From NCBI GenBank assembly GCA_964393335.1, contig CAYMTN010000049.1, forward strand, positions 1 to 26,818: 26,818 nt of DNA. Reading direction: 5' to 3'. Shown here one piece after another: positions 14,952-22,035 of this stretch. Each line of letters begins with the position of its first letter. Position 1 is the first letter of the stretch. The stretch is from CAYMTN01 sp964393335 (GTDB taxonomy: Bacteria; Chloroflexota; Anaerolineae; Aggregatilineales; Aggregatilineaceae). The notes under the pieces were generated by a model. That model saw nothing but the letters and a program-made list of their open reading frames with translations. It was not told the origin of the DNA and searched no databases. The translations under genes were made by a program, and so were the position numbers.

Positions 14952-15728
14952 ATGGTTGGACACCGTTCGCCGCGCGTGTGGGTGATGCTGGTCGTGATGG
15001 GTCTGGCAGGTGTGGCGTGCACCTTATCGAGCGCAGCCGACAACACCCCGGTAGATGTTCAAACCAGGCCGCTGGTTCTGCTGTTGGCACCGGCCAACGG
15101 CAGCACCTATGCCGAGGGCGTTGAGGTGTTCTTTCACGCTATTGCGCAGGAATCACAAACTGGGGTCGTACGTCTGGAGTTTCGTGTAAACGACACGCCG
15201 GTAGGTGAGGTCGCAGCCAGCGATCCGAACGGCCAGCCTTCGCTCGATGGTATGATTATCTGGACGGCTTCGGGAAAAACCGGCCATCTGGTGACGGTCG
15301 AAGCTTTTCGTCCCGATGGATCGTCAATGGGATTGAGCGACGTTACGATCAAAGTGGCCGATAAACCGGTGGCGCGTCTGCCCGGCGGGGGTGGGGAAAC
15401 GCCCGGCCAGGATCAGCCAACTCCCGTACCGACGCCGACCGCTGGCGATGCCGCCGCCGTCCCGCCTACCAACGCCGTTCCCCTGACAGGGACGATTGCA
15501 CAGGCTAACGTCGATGACCTGAATCTGCGCCAGGGACCGGGCACCGATTACCCGTCGGTCGGGACGCTGGCGCTGGGTGAGCGCGTGCAGATTGTCGGGC
15601 GCAGCGCCGATGATAGCTGGTGGGCGGTGGCGTATGGCGGTGGGACAGCCTGGGTGTTTGCAGCGCTGACGACCACTGAAGGCGACGTGAGCCAGGTTCC
15701 GCTGCTGGCGGCTCCCCCCGCACCCTAG
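14952..15728 (+). CDS. Lipoprotein with Ig-like domain, Pro/Thr stalk and C-terminal SH3b domain
   Basis: This 258-residue exported protein starts with a signal peptide (basic VGHRSPR, then WVMLVVMGLAG) ending at C23 in LAGVAC; the -3 Gly is unusual for a lipobox, so lipidation is likely but not certain. Residues 40-137 look like a beta-sandwich (LLAPANGSTYAEGVEVFFHA, VVRLEFRVNDTPV, HLVTVEAFRPDGS), the type seen in bacterial Ig-like domains. Residues 143-178 are a Gly/Pro/Thr stalk (TPGQDQPTPVPTPTAGD). Residues 182-245 form an SH3b domain (DDLNLRQGPGTDYPSVGTL, then WWAVAYGGGTAWVF), which usually binds peptidoglycan. AGGAG lies seven to eight bases before the ATG. Its stop overlaps that of the converging glycosyltransferase in CTAG. 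Confidence 0.8.
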   Translation: MVGHRSPRVWVMLVVMGLAGVACTLSSAADNTPVDVQTRPLVLLLAPANGSTYAEGVEVFFHAIAQESQTGVVRLEFRVNDTPVGEVAASDPNGQPSLDGMIIWTASGKTGHLVTVEAFRPDGSSMGLSDVTIKVADKPVARLPGGGGETPGQDQPTPVPTPTAGDAAAVPPTNAVPLTGTIAQANVDDLNLRQGPGTDYPSVGTLALGERVQIVGRSADDSWWAVAYGGGTAWVFAALTTTEGDVSQVPLLAAPPAP

Positions 15729-17335
15729 AACTGGTACCCCAGCCCGTCCGCGACCCGTGCCGGATCGAGTGGTTCCTGCGGGATGATGACGAGCAGACCC
15801 GGCGTCACATGCGTGATTGTGTAATGCACGCCGGAAGCCCGGAACGCCTCCTCAAAGCGGGTATCTGTCTGGCCCGGCAGGGTGACTTCTACGTAGGCGA
15901 CCCGGTCCGCCTGCTGGATTTTCAGCGGGACGTCGGGGAAACGCACGATGCCTTTTGCGCCATAAATGTCATACCAATCTGCGGCCAGAATCCGTTCGCG
16001 TGTCTCGAACATCAGCACGTGCGCGATGCCGACATCGGTCCATACGTACCGGATGCCCTGCGTATCGAGAAAGTCGATCAACGGGTCCAGGGTGGCAGGC
16101 TGGCGGGTGTAGTACGGCGAGACGAAGACCTGCGATGGTCGAATACGCGCCACCCCAAGCAGGTTCAGGCTGATTACGCTGGTAACGACCGCTGCCGCCG
16201 GAAGCCTCAGCCAGCGACGCCAGCGGGCTGCACCCGTGCACAGCGCGGCGGCTCCTACCGGCAGCACCGAATGGATCATGAGCACGTACCGTCCGGTAGC
16301 GTCGAATCCAAATTCGTTGAGCGCGTGGTTGCCATAACCGCTGGCGATGTAGATGACCGGCAGGCACAGTGCGAACAGGGCCAGCATCAGGCGTGTTGGG
16401 TGCCGGGGCGCGCGTTCTGCCCGGACCACCAGCCCGACCAGCCCACCTTCGTAGACGAGTTGCAGCCACCAGATCGCGGGCCAACTCAACAGCCGCCACG
16501 CCGGATCACCGCTGACCAGTCGCGGAGACAGGTCGTAGTTCAAATGATCCAGCACGGCCCACGCCTGTCCCCACGTATCGCCCTGGTCGCTAAACAGGTA
16601 ACGAAACGTCTCGAAATTGTGCCCCAGGTTGTACCACCAGAACGGCGTGCTGCCCGCCAGAAACGCCAGCCCCATCGCCCATCCGACCCGGCGCAAAAGG
16701 GCGCGTCCCTGCCATATGAACACGATCAGGACCGGTACGGCGTAAAAGACGATCAGCCACGATACCCAGAATGCCACGCCGCCCACCAACCCCACCAGGA
16801 TGGCGGCCCGCTGTCGAACGCGCGGCGGCTGCTCGTGGTCCAGCGCGTACCCGGCGCTGATCAGTACGAGATTGCCGAGGACCAGTGTTTCCGCCGTAGC
16901 GCCCCATGTCTTCATGCCCACGACCAGCACATACGCGGGAGCGAAGGCGGCCAGCAGCGCGCTCAGAACGCCGACACGCCGGTCGAAGGCGCGCCAGCCC
17001 AGCCAGCCGGTCGTACCGATGTACACGCCGGACAGCATCCAGGGCACGATCTTCAGCGTAACGGCATTTGCACCAAACACGGCGAACAGCGGCGCGATCA
17101 GGTAGGATTCCAGCGCGGCGAGATAGGGCTGGCCGGGGTGAAATATGGGGCGATCCCCGCGCAGAATGTGCAGCACTTGCAGGCCGACCATGCCTTCGTC
17201 GTAGTCATAGCGCCACCCGGCGTGGATCAGCAGGATCAAGCGCAAACCAAGCCCGGCCACGACCAGCGCCACCACAACGTACACAGCCCGCTGCCGGGGC
17301 GAGGGTTGGCCTATCCGGTGAAAAACAGCGCGCAT
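15725..17335 (-). CDS. GT-C fold membrane glycosyltransferase (PMT/ArnT-like)
   Basis: This 536-residue integral membrane protein has about 10-12 predicted TM spans followed by an extracytoplasmic C-terminal domain from about residue 405. The first loop after TM1 contains RYDYDEGMVG with D44, D46 and E47, the acidic site typical of polyprenyl-phosphate-sugar-dependent GT-C enzymes, and HPGQPYLAALESY follows. These enzymes move a sugar from a lipid-linked donor to a protein, lipid or glycan outside the membrane; donor and acceptor cannot be told from sequence. Eleven bases separate it from the upstream Pro/Thr-stalk membrane protein, so the two are likely co-transcribed. The Thr-rich stalks encoded around it would be reasonable acceptors for O-glycosylation, but that is speculation. 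Confidence 0.75.
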   Translation of the reverse strand: MRAVFHRIGQPSPRQRAVYVVVALVVAGLGLRLILLIHAGWRYDYDEGMVGLQVLHILRGDRPIFHPGQPYLAALESYLIAPLFAVFGANAVTLKIVPWMLSGVYIGTTGWLGWRAFDRRVGVLSALLAAFAPAYVLVVGMKTWGATAETLVLGNLVLISAGYALDHEQPPRVRQRAAILVGLVGGVAFWVSWLIVFYAVPVLIVFIWQGRALLRRVGWAMGLAFLAGSTPFWWYNLGHNFETFRYLFSDQGDTWGQAWAVLDHLNYDLSPRLVSGDPAWRLLSWPAIWWLQLVYEGGLVGLVVRAERAPRHPTRLMLALFALCLPVIYIASGYGNHALNEFGFDATGRYVLMIHSVLPVGAAALCTGAARWRRWLRLPAAAVVTSVISLNLLGVARIRPSQVFVSPYYTRQPATLDPLIDFLDTQGIRYVWTDVGIAHVLMFETRERILAADWYDIYGAKGIVRFPDVPLKIQQADRVAYVEVTLPGQTDTRFEEAFRASGVHYTITHVTPGLLVIIPQEPLDPARVADGLGYQF

Positions 17336-17346
17336 CCGTAAGCCGG

Positions 17347-18189
17347 TCAGGGAGCGTCTGTGATGACGAACGGCACGGCGGTAGCCGGTAGCGGCGCGTT
17401 GTCAATATACAGGCGGATTTCGTAGGTGCCCGGTGGAAAACCGCTGTCATTGCCAAAGAAGAAATAGGTCGTACCGCTGGTTTCCAGGCCCCACAGGTAC
17501 GATCCACCATCAATTTGCTCGCCGTCACGGTAGAGGTAACGCTTCCATAACACGCCTTCAGTCATGCCTTGAAACTCGACAAACAGATAAATGCGTGTCA
17601 CGCCAGCTTCAAACGTGGTGCGCGGGTTGGGGGGTGTCAGAGTATCGGAAATATCGTCGTCCAGAGACGTGATGCGCAGCGACGCGTTAGGGCGCGGCGT
17701 CACGTTGGAAACCGGCGGTGTGACGTGCGGTGTAAACGTGGGGAAAGGGGTTTCGGTGGGCGTGTAGACCGGCGTAGTCGTGATGATCACGACTACCGGC
17801 GTAGGCGACGTGTCGGGCGGAGTCTGGTTTTCAGGTACGGCAGGGACGGTATTGGCCGCGTTGGTAGGGGCGGGGGGCGTGTCGATGGCGGGACCCGTTG
17901 TGGCAGTGGTTACCGGATTCTGCACCGTGACCTGGGTTGGTTTTTTTTCTTCGTCGGCGACCAGGTGCACAAACAGCGTCACGATGCACGACATTCCGCC
18001 GACCACGAATAACGCGAAGGACAGGACAAAAATACGCCAGCCGCGCTGACCGGCATCTCGCCTTCGCCGCCAATACACGTCGCTGCGGCTGCGTCGAAAC
18101 AAGCGCAGCGAAACCAGAAATAATAGCAGCCCCAGACCAAGCGCCGCGCCGGCAACATACGGTAAATAATTTTGAATTGCGTCTGACAT
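17347..18189 (-). CDS. Two-TM membrane protein with Pro/Thr stalk and extracytoplasmic beta-sandwich domain
   Basis: This 280-residue protein has TM1 at about 9-31 (YVAGAALGLGLLLFLVSLRLF) and a cytoplasmic basic loop (RRSRSDVYWRRRRD). TM2 at about 52-76 is followed by a stalk rich in T, P and V from about 80 to 168 (TTTPVYTPTETPFPTFTP). Residues about 170-278 are a compact domain of strands (SLRITSLDDDISDTL, GVTRIYLFVEFQGMTEG, YFFFGNDSGFPPGTYEIRLY) that reads like an Ig-like or carbohydrate-binding-like module. I do not recognise the family by name. It is the first gene of a two-gene unit with the glycosyltransferase. The ribosome binding site is weak (AGG about 10 bases off). A TATAAT and a palindrome lie upstream. 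Confidence 0.72.
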   Translation of the reverse strand: MSDAIQNYLPYVAGAALGLGLLLFLVSLRLFRRSRSDVYWRRRRDAGQRGWRIFVLSFALFVVGGMSCIVTLFVHLVADEEKKPTQVTVQNPVTTATTGPAIDTPPAPTNAANTVPAVPENQTPPDTSPTPVVVIITTTPVYTPTETPFPTFTPHVTPPVSNVTPRPNASLRITSLDDDISDTLTPPNPRTTFEAGVTRIYLFVEFQGMTEGVLWKRYLYRDGEQIDGGSYLWGLETSGTTYFFFGNDSGFPPGTYEIRLYIDNAPLPATAVPFVITDAP

Positions 18190-18207
18190 AAGATGTTTAC
18201 CTGTTTC

Positions 18208-18222
18208 CGGTTTCAGAAACCG
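18208..18222. promoter_or_regulatory. 15-base palindrome, possible operator
   Basis: CGGTTTC and GAAACCG flank a single base, making a perfect dyad that cannot form a hairpin. It lies directly after the -10 box at 18228-18233 on the minus strand, a position where a bound repressor would block transcription of the gene at 18189. Confidence 0.35.
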
Positions 18223-18227
18223 CGCGA

Positions 18228-18233
18228 ATTATA
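18228..18233 (-). promoter_or_regulatory. Extended -10 promoter of the two-TM protein/glycosyltransferase unit
   Basis: On the minus strand TG, one base, then TATAAT forms a consensus extended -10 box 38 bases before the ATG. Only a weak -35 (TTCACC, 19 bases away) is seen. Confidence 0.5.
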
Positions 18234-18310
18234 GCACGACGCCGGGATAAATGGTGAACTGGGCTGGAAACCAGGATAGATATTTATCTGGAATCTGGCA
18301 CTTCCGGCCC

Positions 18311-18339
18311 TTGCCAAAACCAACAGGCTTCACTATAAT
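18311..18339 (+). promoter_or_regulatory. Promoter of tRNA-Val
   Basis: TTGCCA (18311-18316) and TATAAT (18334-18339) are separated by 17 bases, close to the sigma-70 consensus. They end 13 bases before the tRNA. Confidence 0.75.
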
Positions 18340-18352
18340 GAATACCATTATT

Positions 18353-18426
18353 GGGTCGTTAGCTCAGTTGGCTAGAGCGCGTCGTTGACATCGACGAGGT
18401 CACAAGTTCAAGTCTTGTACGACCCA
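18353..18426 (+). tRNA. tRNA-Val (anticodon GAC)
   Basis: The 74-base cloverleaf has a 7-bp acceptor GGGTCGT/ACGACCC with discriminator A. The D arm is GCTC/GAGC, the anticodon arm CGTCG/CGACG with loop TTGACAT (anticodon GAC), the variable loop AGGTC, and the T arm ACAAG/CTTGT with TTCAAGT. CCA is not encoded. It reads valine GUC and GUU codons. Confidence 0.96.
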
Positions 18427-18432
18427 CTTTGA

Positions 18433-18465
18433 GCGGTCACTCCTGACACGAGTGGTCGCTTTTTT
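18433..18465 (+). terminator. Intrinsic terminator of tRNA-Val
   Basis: GCGGTCACTC (18433-18442) pairs with GAGTGGTCGC (18450-18459), allowing two G-T pairs, around a seven-base loop and is followed by six T residues. Confidence 0.85.
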
Positions 18466-18467
18466 GT

Positions 18468-18503
18468 TGGCCGGGCAGATAGTGAATCATCCCTGCCCGG
18501 CCA
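18468..18503. terminator. Second hairpin between tRNA-Val and the converging TPR/SH3b gene
   Basis: TGGCCGGGCAG (18468-18478) and CTGCCCGGCCA (18493-18503) form a perfect 11-bp stem with a 14-base loop. It lies five bases past the stop of the minus-strand gene. No T tract follows on the minus strand; TAGTTTT follows on the plus strand. It probably blocks readthrough from either side. Confidence 0.5.
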
Positions 18504-18508
18504 TAGTT

Positions 18509-20845
18509 TTAGCGTACTCCTAATGGGGGACATTCGCTGCTGCTGACCGGCTGGACCAGATCGGCACGCACCCACCCGGTAACCGCCGCCGCTTCGATCT
18601 TGTAGAAGACCTGGAACCAACGTTGGTTATCGGTGCCCAACTGCTGCGCCATCACGTCCATCACCTGGCCGGCATCTGCGCCGTTGATCAAACGGCTGAC
18701 CGGGTTTGGCTGGGCACGCACGTTGACGCCCGTGGTGGCGATCACGGTGCACAGCGCGGCAGGCGTGGGCGTGATGCTTGGCGTCCAGGTGTGGGTCGGC
18801 GTATTAGTGAACGTGGGGGTGTAGGTCGGCGTGGGTGTGATGCTCGGCGTCCAGGTGTGGGTCGGTGTATCGCTCGGCGTGGGCGTCCAGGTATGGGTCG
18901 GTGTATCACTCGGCGTGGGCGTCCAGGTGTGCGTCGGCGTGATGCTTGGCGTCCACGTATAGGTCGGCGTTGGCGTGATCGTGGGCGTATTGGTCGGCGT
19001 GGGCGTATGGGTGGGTGTCGGCGTGACGGACGGCGTGAGTGTGGGCGTGTCCGTCGGCGGGTTGAGGATCGGCTGCCACGTCGACTCGGTGGCGAAGGCC
19101 ACTGCCGCCAGGATGATGACGATCACGATGCCGCTGACGGCCCACAACATGTAGCGCCGCCGTTTCATCTGGCGTACGTCTTCCTCCAATCGCAGGATGT
19201 CGGTGCGCCGCCCCAGGATGCGGAATGGTTCCTCCTTGGCGATATCCAGCCAGCGCTGTGCCATCTGTGGATCGTTGTTATCCAGCGCGGCTTCGGCGCG
19301 TTCAAGGTGGCGGGCCAACAGGTCAGAAACGACCATCCGGTAGCGCGGGTCCTGGGCGTGGCCGCGCAGCCCGGCCAACATCGTGCGGGCCTGGCTCAGT
19401 TCGTTCTCGTAGTTCTGTGCGATCAGCGCCGACGCGCGCTCGATGATGTGGCGGGCCTCGGCCATATCGGCTTCGTTCTGGCGCGCACGCTGAAGCAGCG
19501 CGGTGATGTCCTCGTTCGCCGGGACGAGGTCGGCGGCTGTTTCCAGCGCGCGCACGGCTTCGGTCGTCAGGCGCAGCCGTTCTTCAAGCACCGTAGCCGA
19601 TTCCATGCGGGTCAGCGCGCCCTGCGCCTGGTTATACAACTGCCCGATGATGTTGTCGATCCGGCCTTCGATCTCGTGGGCCAGCCGTTTGAGGCGCTCG
19701 CTGCCAGGCAGAATCTGGCGCAGGCTGGCGAGCGTGTTTAGCAGGCGCTGGAATTCTTTGGCACGGTCGCTCAATGACCCGCTGGTCATGTTCAGTTGAA
19801 CGGTGGCCTGGTCAAACTGCTGCTGCACGTTGCGCACCATGTCGATGCGTTCTTGCGCCAGCGGATCATTCGGCACGACGCGCATCGCACCTTCGTATTT
19901 TTGCAGCGCGCCGTCCCAATCGTCAGCCGCGAGCAGGCGGTCACCTTCGGCCAACATCTCGCGCGCCAGCGATAAATCCTGGATGTCCAGCAGCGCCTGC
20001 TCGACGTCTTTCCAGCTTGTGATCCCGGCCCGCGCAGCCAGATCACGTGCCTCGCGGTACAGGCGCTCGGCCTCGTCGTAATTCCCGGCACGAACCAGCG
20101 AGTTCGCCCGGTTGTACGCGATACGCGCGTCAAACGGGATGCGATGATCCGGCACGACGCCGCGTAACAGGTTATCTTCGGCTTTCTGGCGGTAGTCTTG
20201 CGCCTGGGGGTTGCGCGGGTTCTCGGCCAGCACCCGGTTTGCCAGATCGACGGTCCGCTGGTAGTCGCCGGAATAATACGCCTGGCTGACTTCGGACAGC
20301 ATTTCGTTCACCGCTTCCGGCGTTGCCGCCGGTTCGGATGCGGGCGGCGGTGGCGGCTCGTCCGGTCGGGCCGGTCGTTCGCGTGCGGGTCGCGTTTCGG
20401 TGGTGGGTGGCGGGGGCGCTTCTTCGATTTCCAGCCCGTAGCGTTCCAGCAGCCCGTGTACTTTCATCTCCAGCGGTGAGCTGTGCTCGGCGGCCTGCTG
20501 CAAGAGTTCGAGTGTTTCCGGGTTGGTGGGGTCGTGATCCAGCGCTTCGGCCAAAATGTCAATCGCTTCGTCGATGTCGTCTTCGTCCCCGGCGATTTCG
20601 ATACGAATCCGCGCGCGGCGCAGCAGCCCGCGCACGGTAGCCGCTTCGGGGGAAGCGGGGGCGCTGTGGCGGGCCAGCTCGGTGAATAACTCGCGGGCCT
20701 GGGCTTCATATTGAGTGTTTTTACTTTGCGCGAGCAGGTTACGTGCTTCGCTTTCCAACTGGGCGATCTCACTGGCGGTTGCGCTTGATGGCAGCGCCTC
20801 AAGCTGGCGGCGCAGGTTGTCCAGTTGTTGTTTCAGGTCGGCCAT
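18509..20845 (-). CDS. TPR-like membrane protein with Pro/Thr repeat stalk and C-terminal SH3b domain
   Basis: This 778-residue protein is last in the three-gene kinase operon, 26 bases after the preceding gene. Residues 1-555 are cytoplasmic and helical, with TPR-like repeats (VSQAYYSGDYQRTVDLANRV, NSLVRAGNYDEAERLYREA, LLAADDWDGALQKYEGAM) and a Pro-rich linker around 148-185. A basic stop-transfer-like KRRRYM precedes one TM span at about 564-583. Residues about 592-692 are a Thr/Pro/Trp stalk of repeats such as THTWTPTPSDTP. Residues about 695-775 are an SH3b domain (TTGVNVRAQPNPVSRL, WFQVFYKI, GWVRADLV) likely to touch the cell wall. AAGGAG gives a good ribosome binding site. It probably links an intracellular scaffold to the envelope; the partner is presumably one of the kinase-like proteins. 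Confidence 0.8.
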   Translation of the reverse strand: MADLKQQLDNLRRQLEALPSSATASEIAQLESEARNLLAQSKNTQYEAQARELFTELARHSAPASPEAATVRGLLRRARIRIEIAGDEDDIDEAIDILAEALDHDPTNPETLELLQQAAEHSSPLEMKVHGLLERYGLEIEEAPPPPTTETRPARERPARPDEPPPPPASEPAATPEAVNEMLSEVSQAYYSGDYQRTVDLANRVLAENPRNPQAQDYRQKAEDNLLRGVVPDHRIPFDARIAYNRANSLVRAGNYDEAERLYREARDLAARAGITSWKDVEQALLDIQDLSLAREMLAEGDRLLAADDWDGALQKYEGAMRVVPNDPLAQERIDMVRNVQQQFDQATVQLNMTSGSLSDRAKEFQRLLNTLASLRQILPGSERLKRLAHEIEGRIDNIIGQLYNQAQGALTRMESATVLEERLRLTTEAVRALETAADLVPANEDITALLQRARQNEADMAEARHIIERASALIAQNYENELSQARTMLAGLRGHAQDPRYRMVVSDLLARHLERAEAALDNNDPQMAQRWLDIAKEEPFRILGRRTDILRLEEDVRQMKRRRYMLWAVSGIVIVIILAAVAFATESTWQPILNPPTDTPTLTPSVTPTPTHTPTPTNTPTITPTPTYTWTPSITPTHTWTPTPSDTPTHTWTPTPSDTPTHTWTPSITPTPTYTPTFTNTPTHTWTPSITPTPAALCTVIATTGVNVRAQPNPVSRLINGADAGQVMDVMAQQLGTDNQRWFQVFYKIEAAAVTGWVRADLVQPVSSSECPPLGVR
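18760..19060 (-). repeat. Degenerate tandem repeat encoding a Pro/Thr/Trp stalk
   Basis: Within the TPR/SH3b gene, in-frame units of 30-36 bases recur. The clearest are two adjacent 36-base copies at 18851-18886 and 18887-18922 differing at two bases. Shorter variants on both sides give TPTPTHTPTPTNTP and WTPSITPTP units. Unit lengths are multiples of three, so gain or loss changes stalk length without breaking the frame. Confidence 0.85.
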
Positions 20846-20871
20846 GACGTCTCCTTCTAACAGGCTCGCGC

Positions 20872-22008
20872 CTAAGGAATCACGCGATGATTCAGCGCTT
20901 CATTGATCTGAGCCAACAAGCGGCGCAGTTCAGCTTCCATGTCTTCGTTGATGTCATCGAGGATGACGGCCTCGAGCAGGCGCTCACGGGCCAGGCGCAG
21001 CGCATCCTGCCCTTCGCGCAGATGCGACAATCCCGCCCGGACCTGTTCGCGCGCCTCGCGCAGATCCGGGACGGTATGTGATCCGGGCATGTCCCAGCCA
21101 TGACGCCCTGCCACACGTTGCAGCCCGGCCTCGAAGGCGCGTATCGTCTGCACTTCCTGGCGCGCCCCTTGTTGGAGCAAGTCTTGCAGCACCGGGCTGA
21201 GGGTCGGCTCAACGCCAAAATCCAGGCTGTTGACATTTGCATATCGCTGTTCGACCTCGTTCTGAGAGGCGGGCTGGGGCATCAACGCCCCTTTTTGCGG
21301 CGATAGACCGGTAAACGCCGGGTACAGGATGCCAACACACAGATTGTGCACATCCTGAATCAGGTGTTGATCGACGGTATGCGTGCCGGTTTCAATCAAT
21401 TGGGAGCTGTTGAAGTCGATCACGCGCAGCGCGTGACCGTCCCAGTAAACGTGTTCCAGTTTGTGGTCCAGATAGACGATGCGTCGATCGTGAGCTTTGC
21501 GCAAAAAGCCCGTGAACTGCATCGCCAGATCGATACCTTCTTCGGTGGGCAGGCGGCGGCGACCGTTGGCGCTGCTCGGTTTCATCAGGTAGAACAAGTT
21601 GTAGTGGCGCGGCATCAATTCCAGGGCCAGATAAGGCCGCCAGTGCCGGGCGATGTACGGGTACAGGTTCTCGCGGAACGTGGCGATATTCGTACCCAAC
21701 GACAGGATTTGCCCGCTGTCGGGCCTTTCACCCGGCGCAGACAGATACCCGCAGTCGTACAGCTTGACAGATACCGGCGTGTCTGCGAGCCGGTCCAGCA
21801 GATCAGCCTCATTGACGAACGCGCGCGCCTCCCAACGGGGTGTGGCGTCGTCGGATAGATGCTCCGGGCGCATGACTTTAAACGCTACTTGCCGCCCATT
21901 GGGGATATCGGTAGCTTCCAATACGCGGGCGTAGTGCCCCAGGGCAAATGTGTCAATATAGTTTCCAATGCGATACAGGTCGTCTAGCGCCTGTTCTAGG
22001 ACGCGCAT
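20872..22008 (-). CDS. Atypical protein-kinase-like protein with C-terminal helical region
   Basis: This 378-residue soluble protein has a eukaryotic-like kinase fold at residues about 10-290. VAFK provides K44, NEADLL gives E67 as the salt-bridge glutamate, YLALELMP is the hinge, and the catalytic loop reads IVYLDHKLEHVYW with D181 and K183 present but H186 in the place of the metal-binding Asn. The DFG motif is DFN (198-200). It may be a weak kinase, a kinase for another substrate class, or a pseudokinase. Residues 300-375 are charged helices, probably a coiled coil (REAREQVRAGLSHLREGQD). GGAAGGA precedes the ATG. It sits 27 bases after the large kinase gene and 26 before the TPR/SH3b gene, so the three are likely co-expressed. 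Confidence 0.75.
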   Translation of the reverse strand: MRVLEQALDDLYRIGNYIDTFALGHYARVLEATDIPNGRQVAFKVMRPEHLSDDATPRWEARAFVNEADLLDRLADTPVSVKLYDCGYLSAPGERPDSGQILSLGTNIATFRENLYPYIARHWRPYLALELMPRHYNLFYLMKPSSANGRRRLPTEEGIDLAMQFTGFLRKAHDRRIVYLDHKLEHVYWDGHALRVIDFNSSQLIETGTHTVDQHLIQDVHNLCVGILYPAFTGLSPQKGALMPQPASQNEVEQRYANVNSLDFGVEPTLSPVLQDLLQQGARQEVQTIRAFEAGLQRVAGRHGWDMPGSHTVPDLREAREQVRAGLSHLREGQDALRLARERLLEAVILDDINEDMEAELRRLLAQINEALNHRVIP

Positions 22009-22035
22009 ACGGTTTCCTTCCCAACCAACAGCCAG

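Noticed and set aside
15809..17341. 510-codon plus-strand open frame opposite the glycosyltransferase gene
   Set aside because: The minus frame has clear TM segments and the GT-C motif; the plus frame is a low-complexity Gln/Arg/His shadow.
18353..18503. tRNA-Val as an integration site for a mobile element
   Set aside because: No integrase, no duplicated tRNA 3' end and no phage or plasmid genes are seen nearby; the hairpins are explained as terminators.
18760..19060. CRISPR-like tandem repeats
   Set aside because: There are no unique spacers. The units are adjacent, in frame and encode a Thr/Pro stalk.
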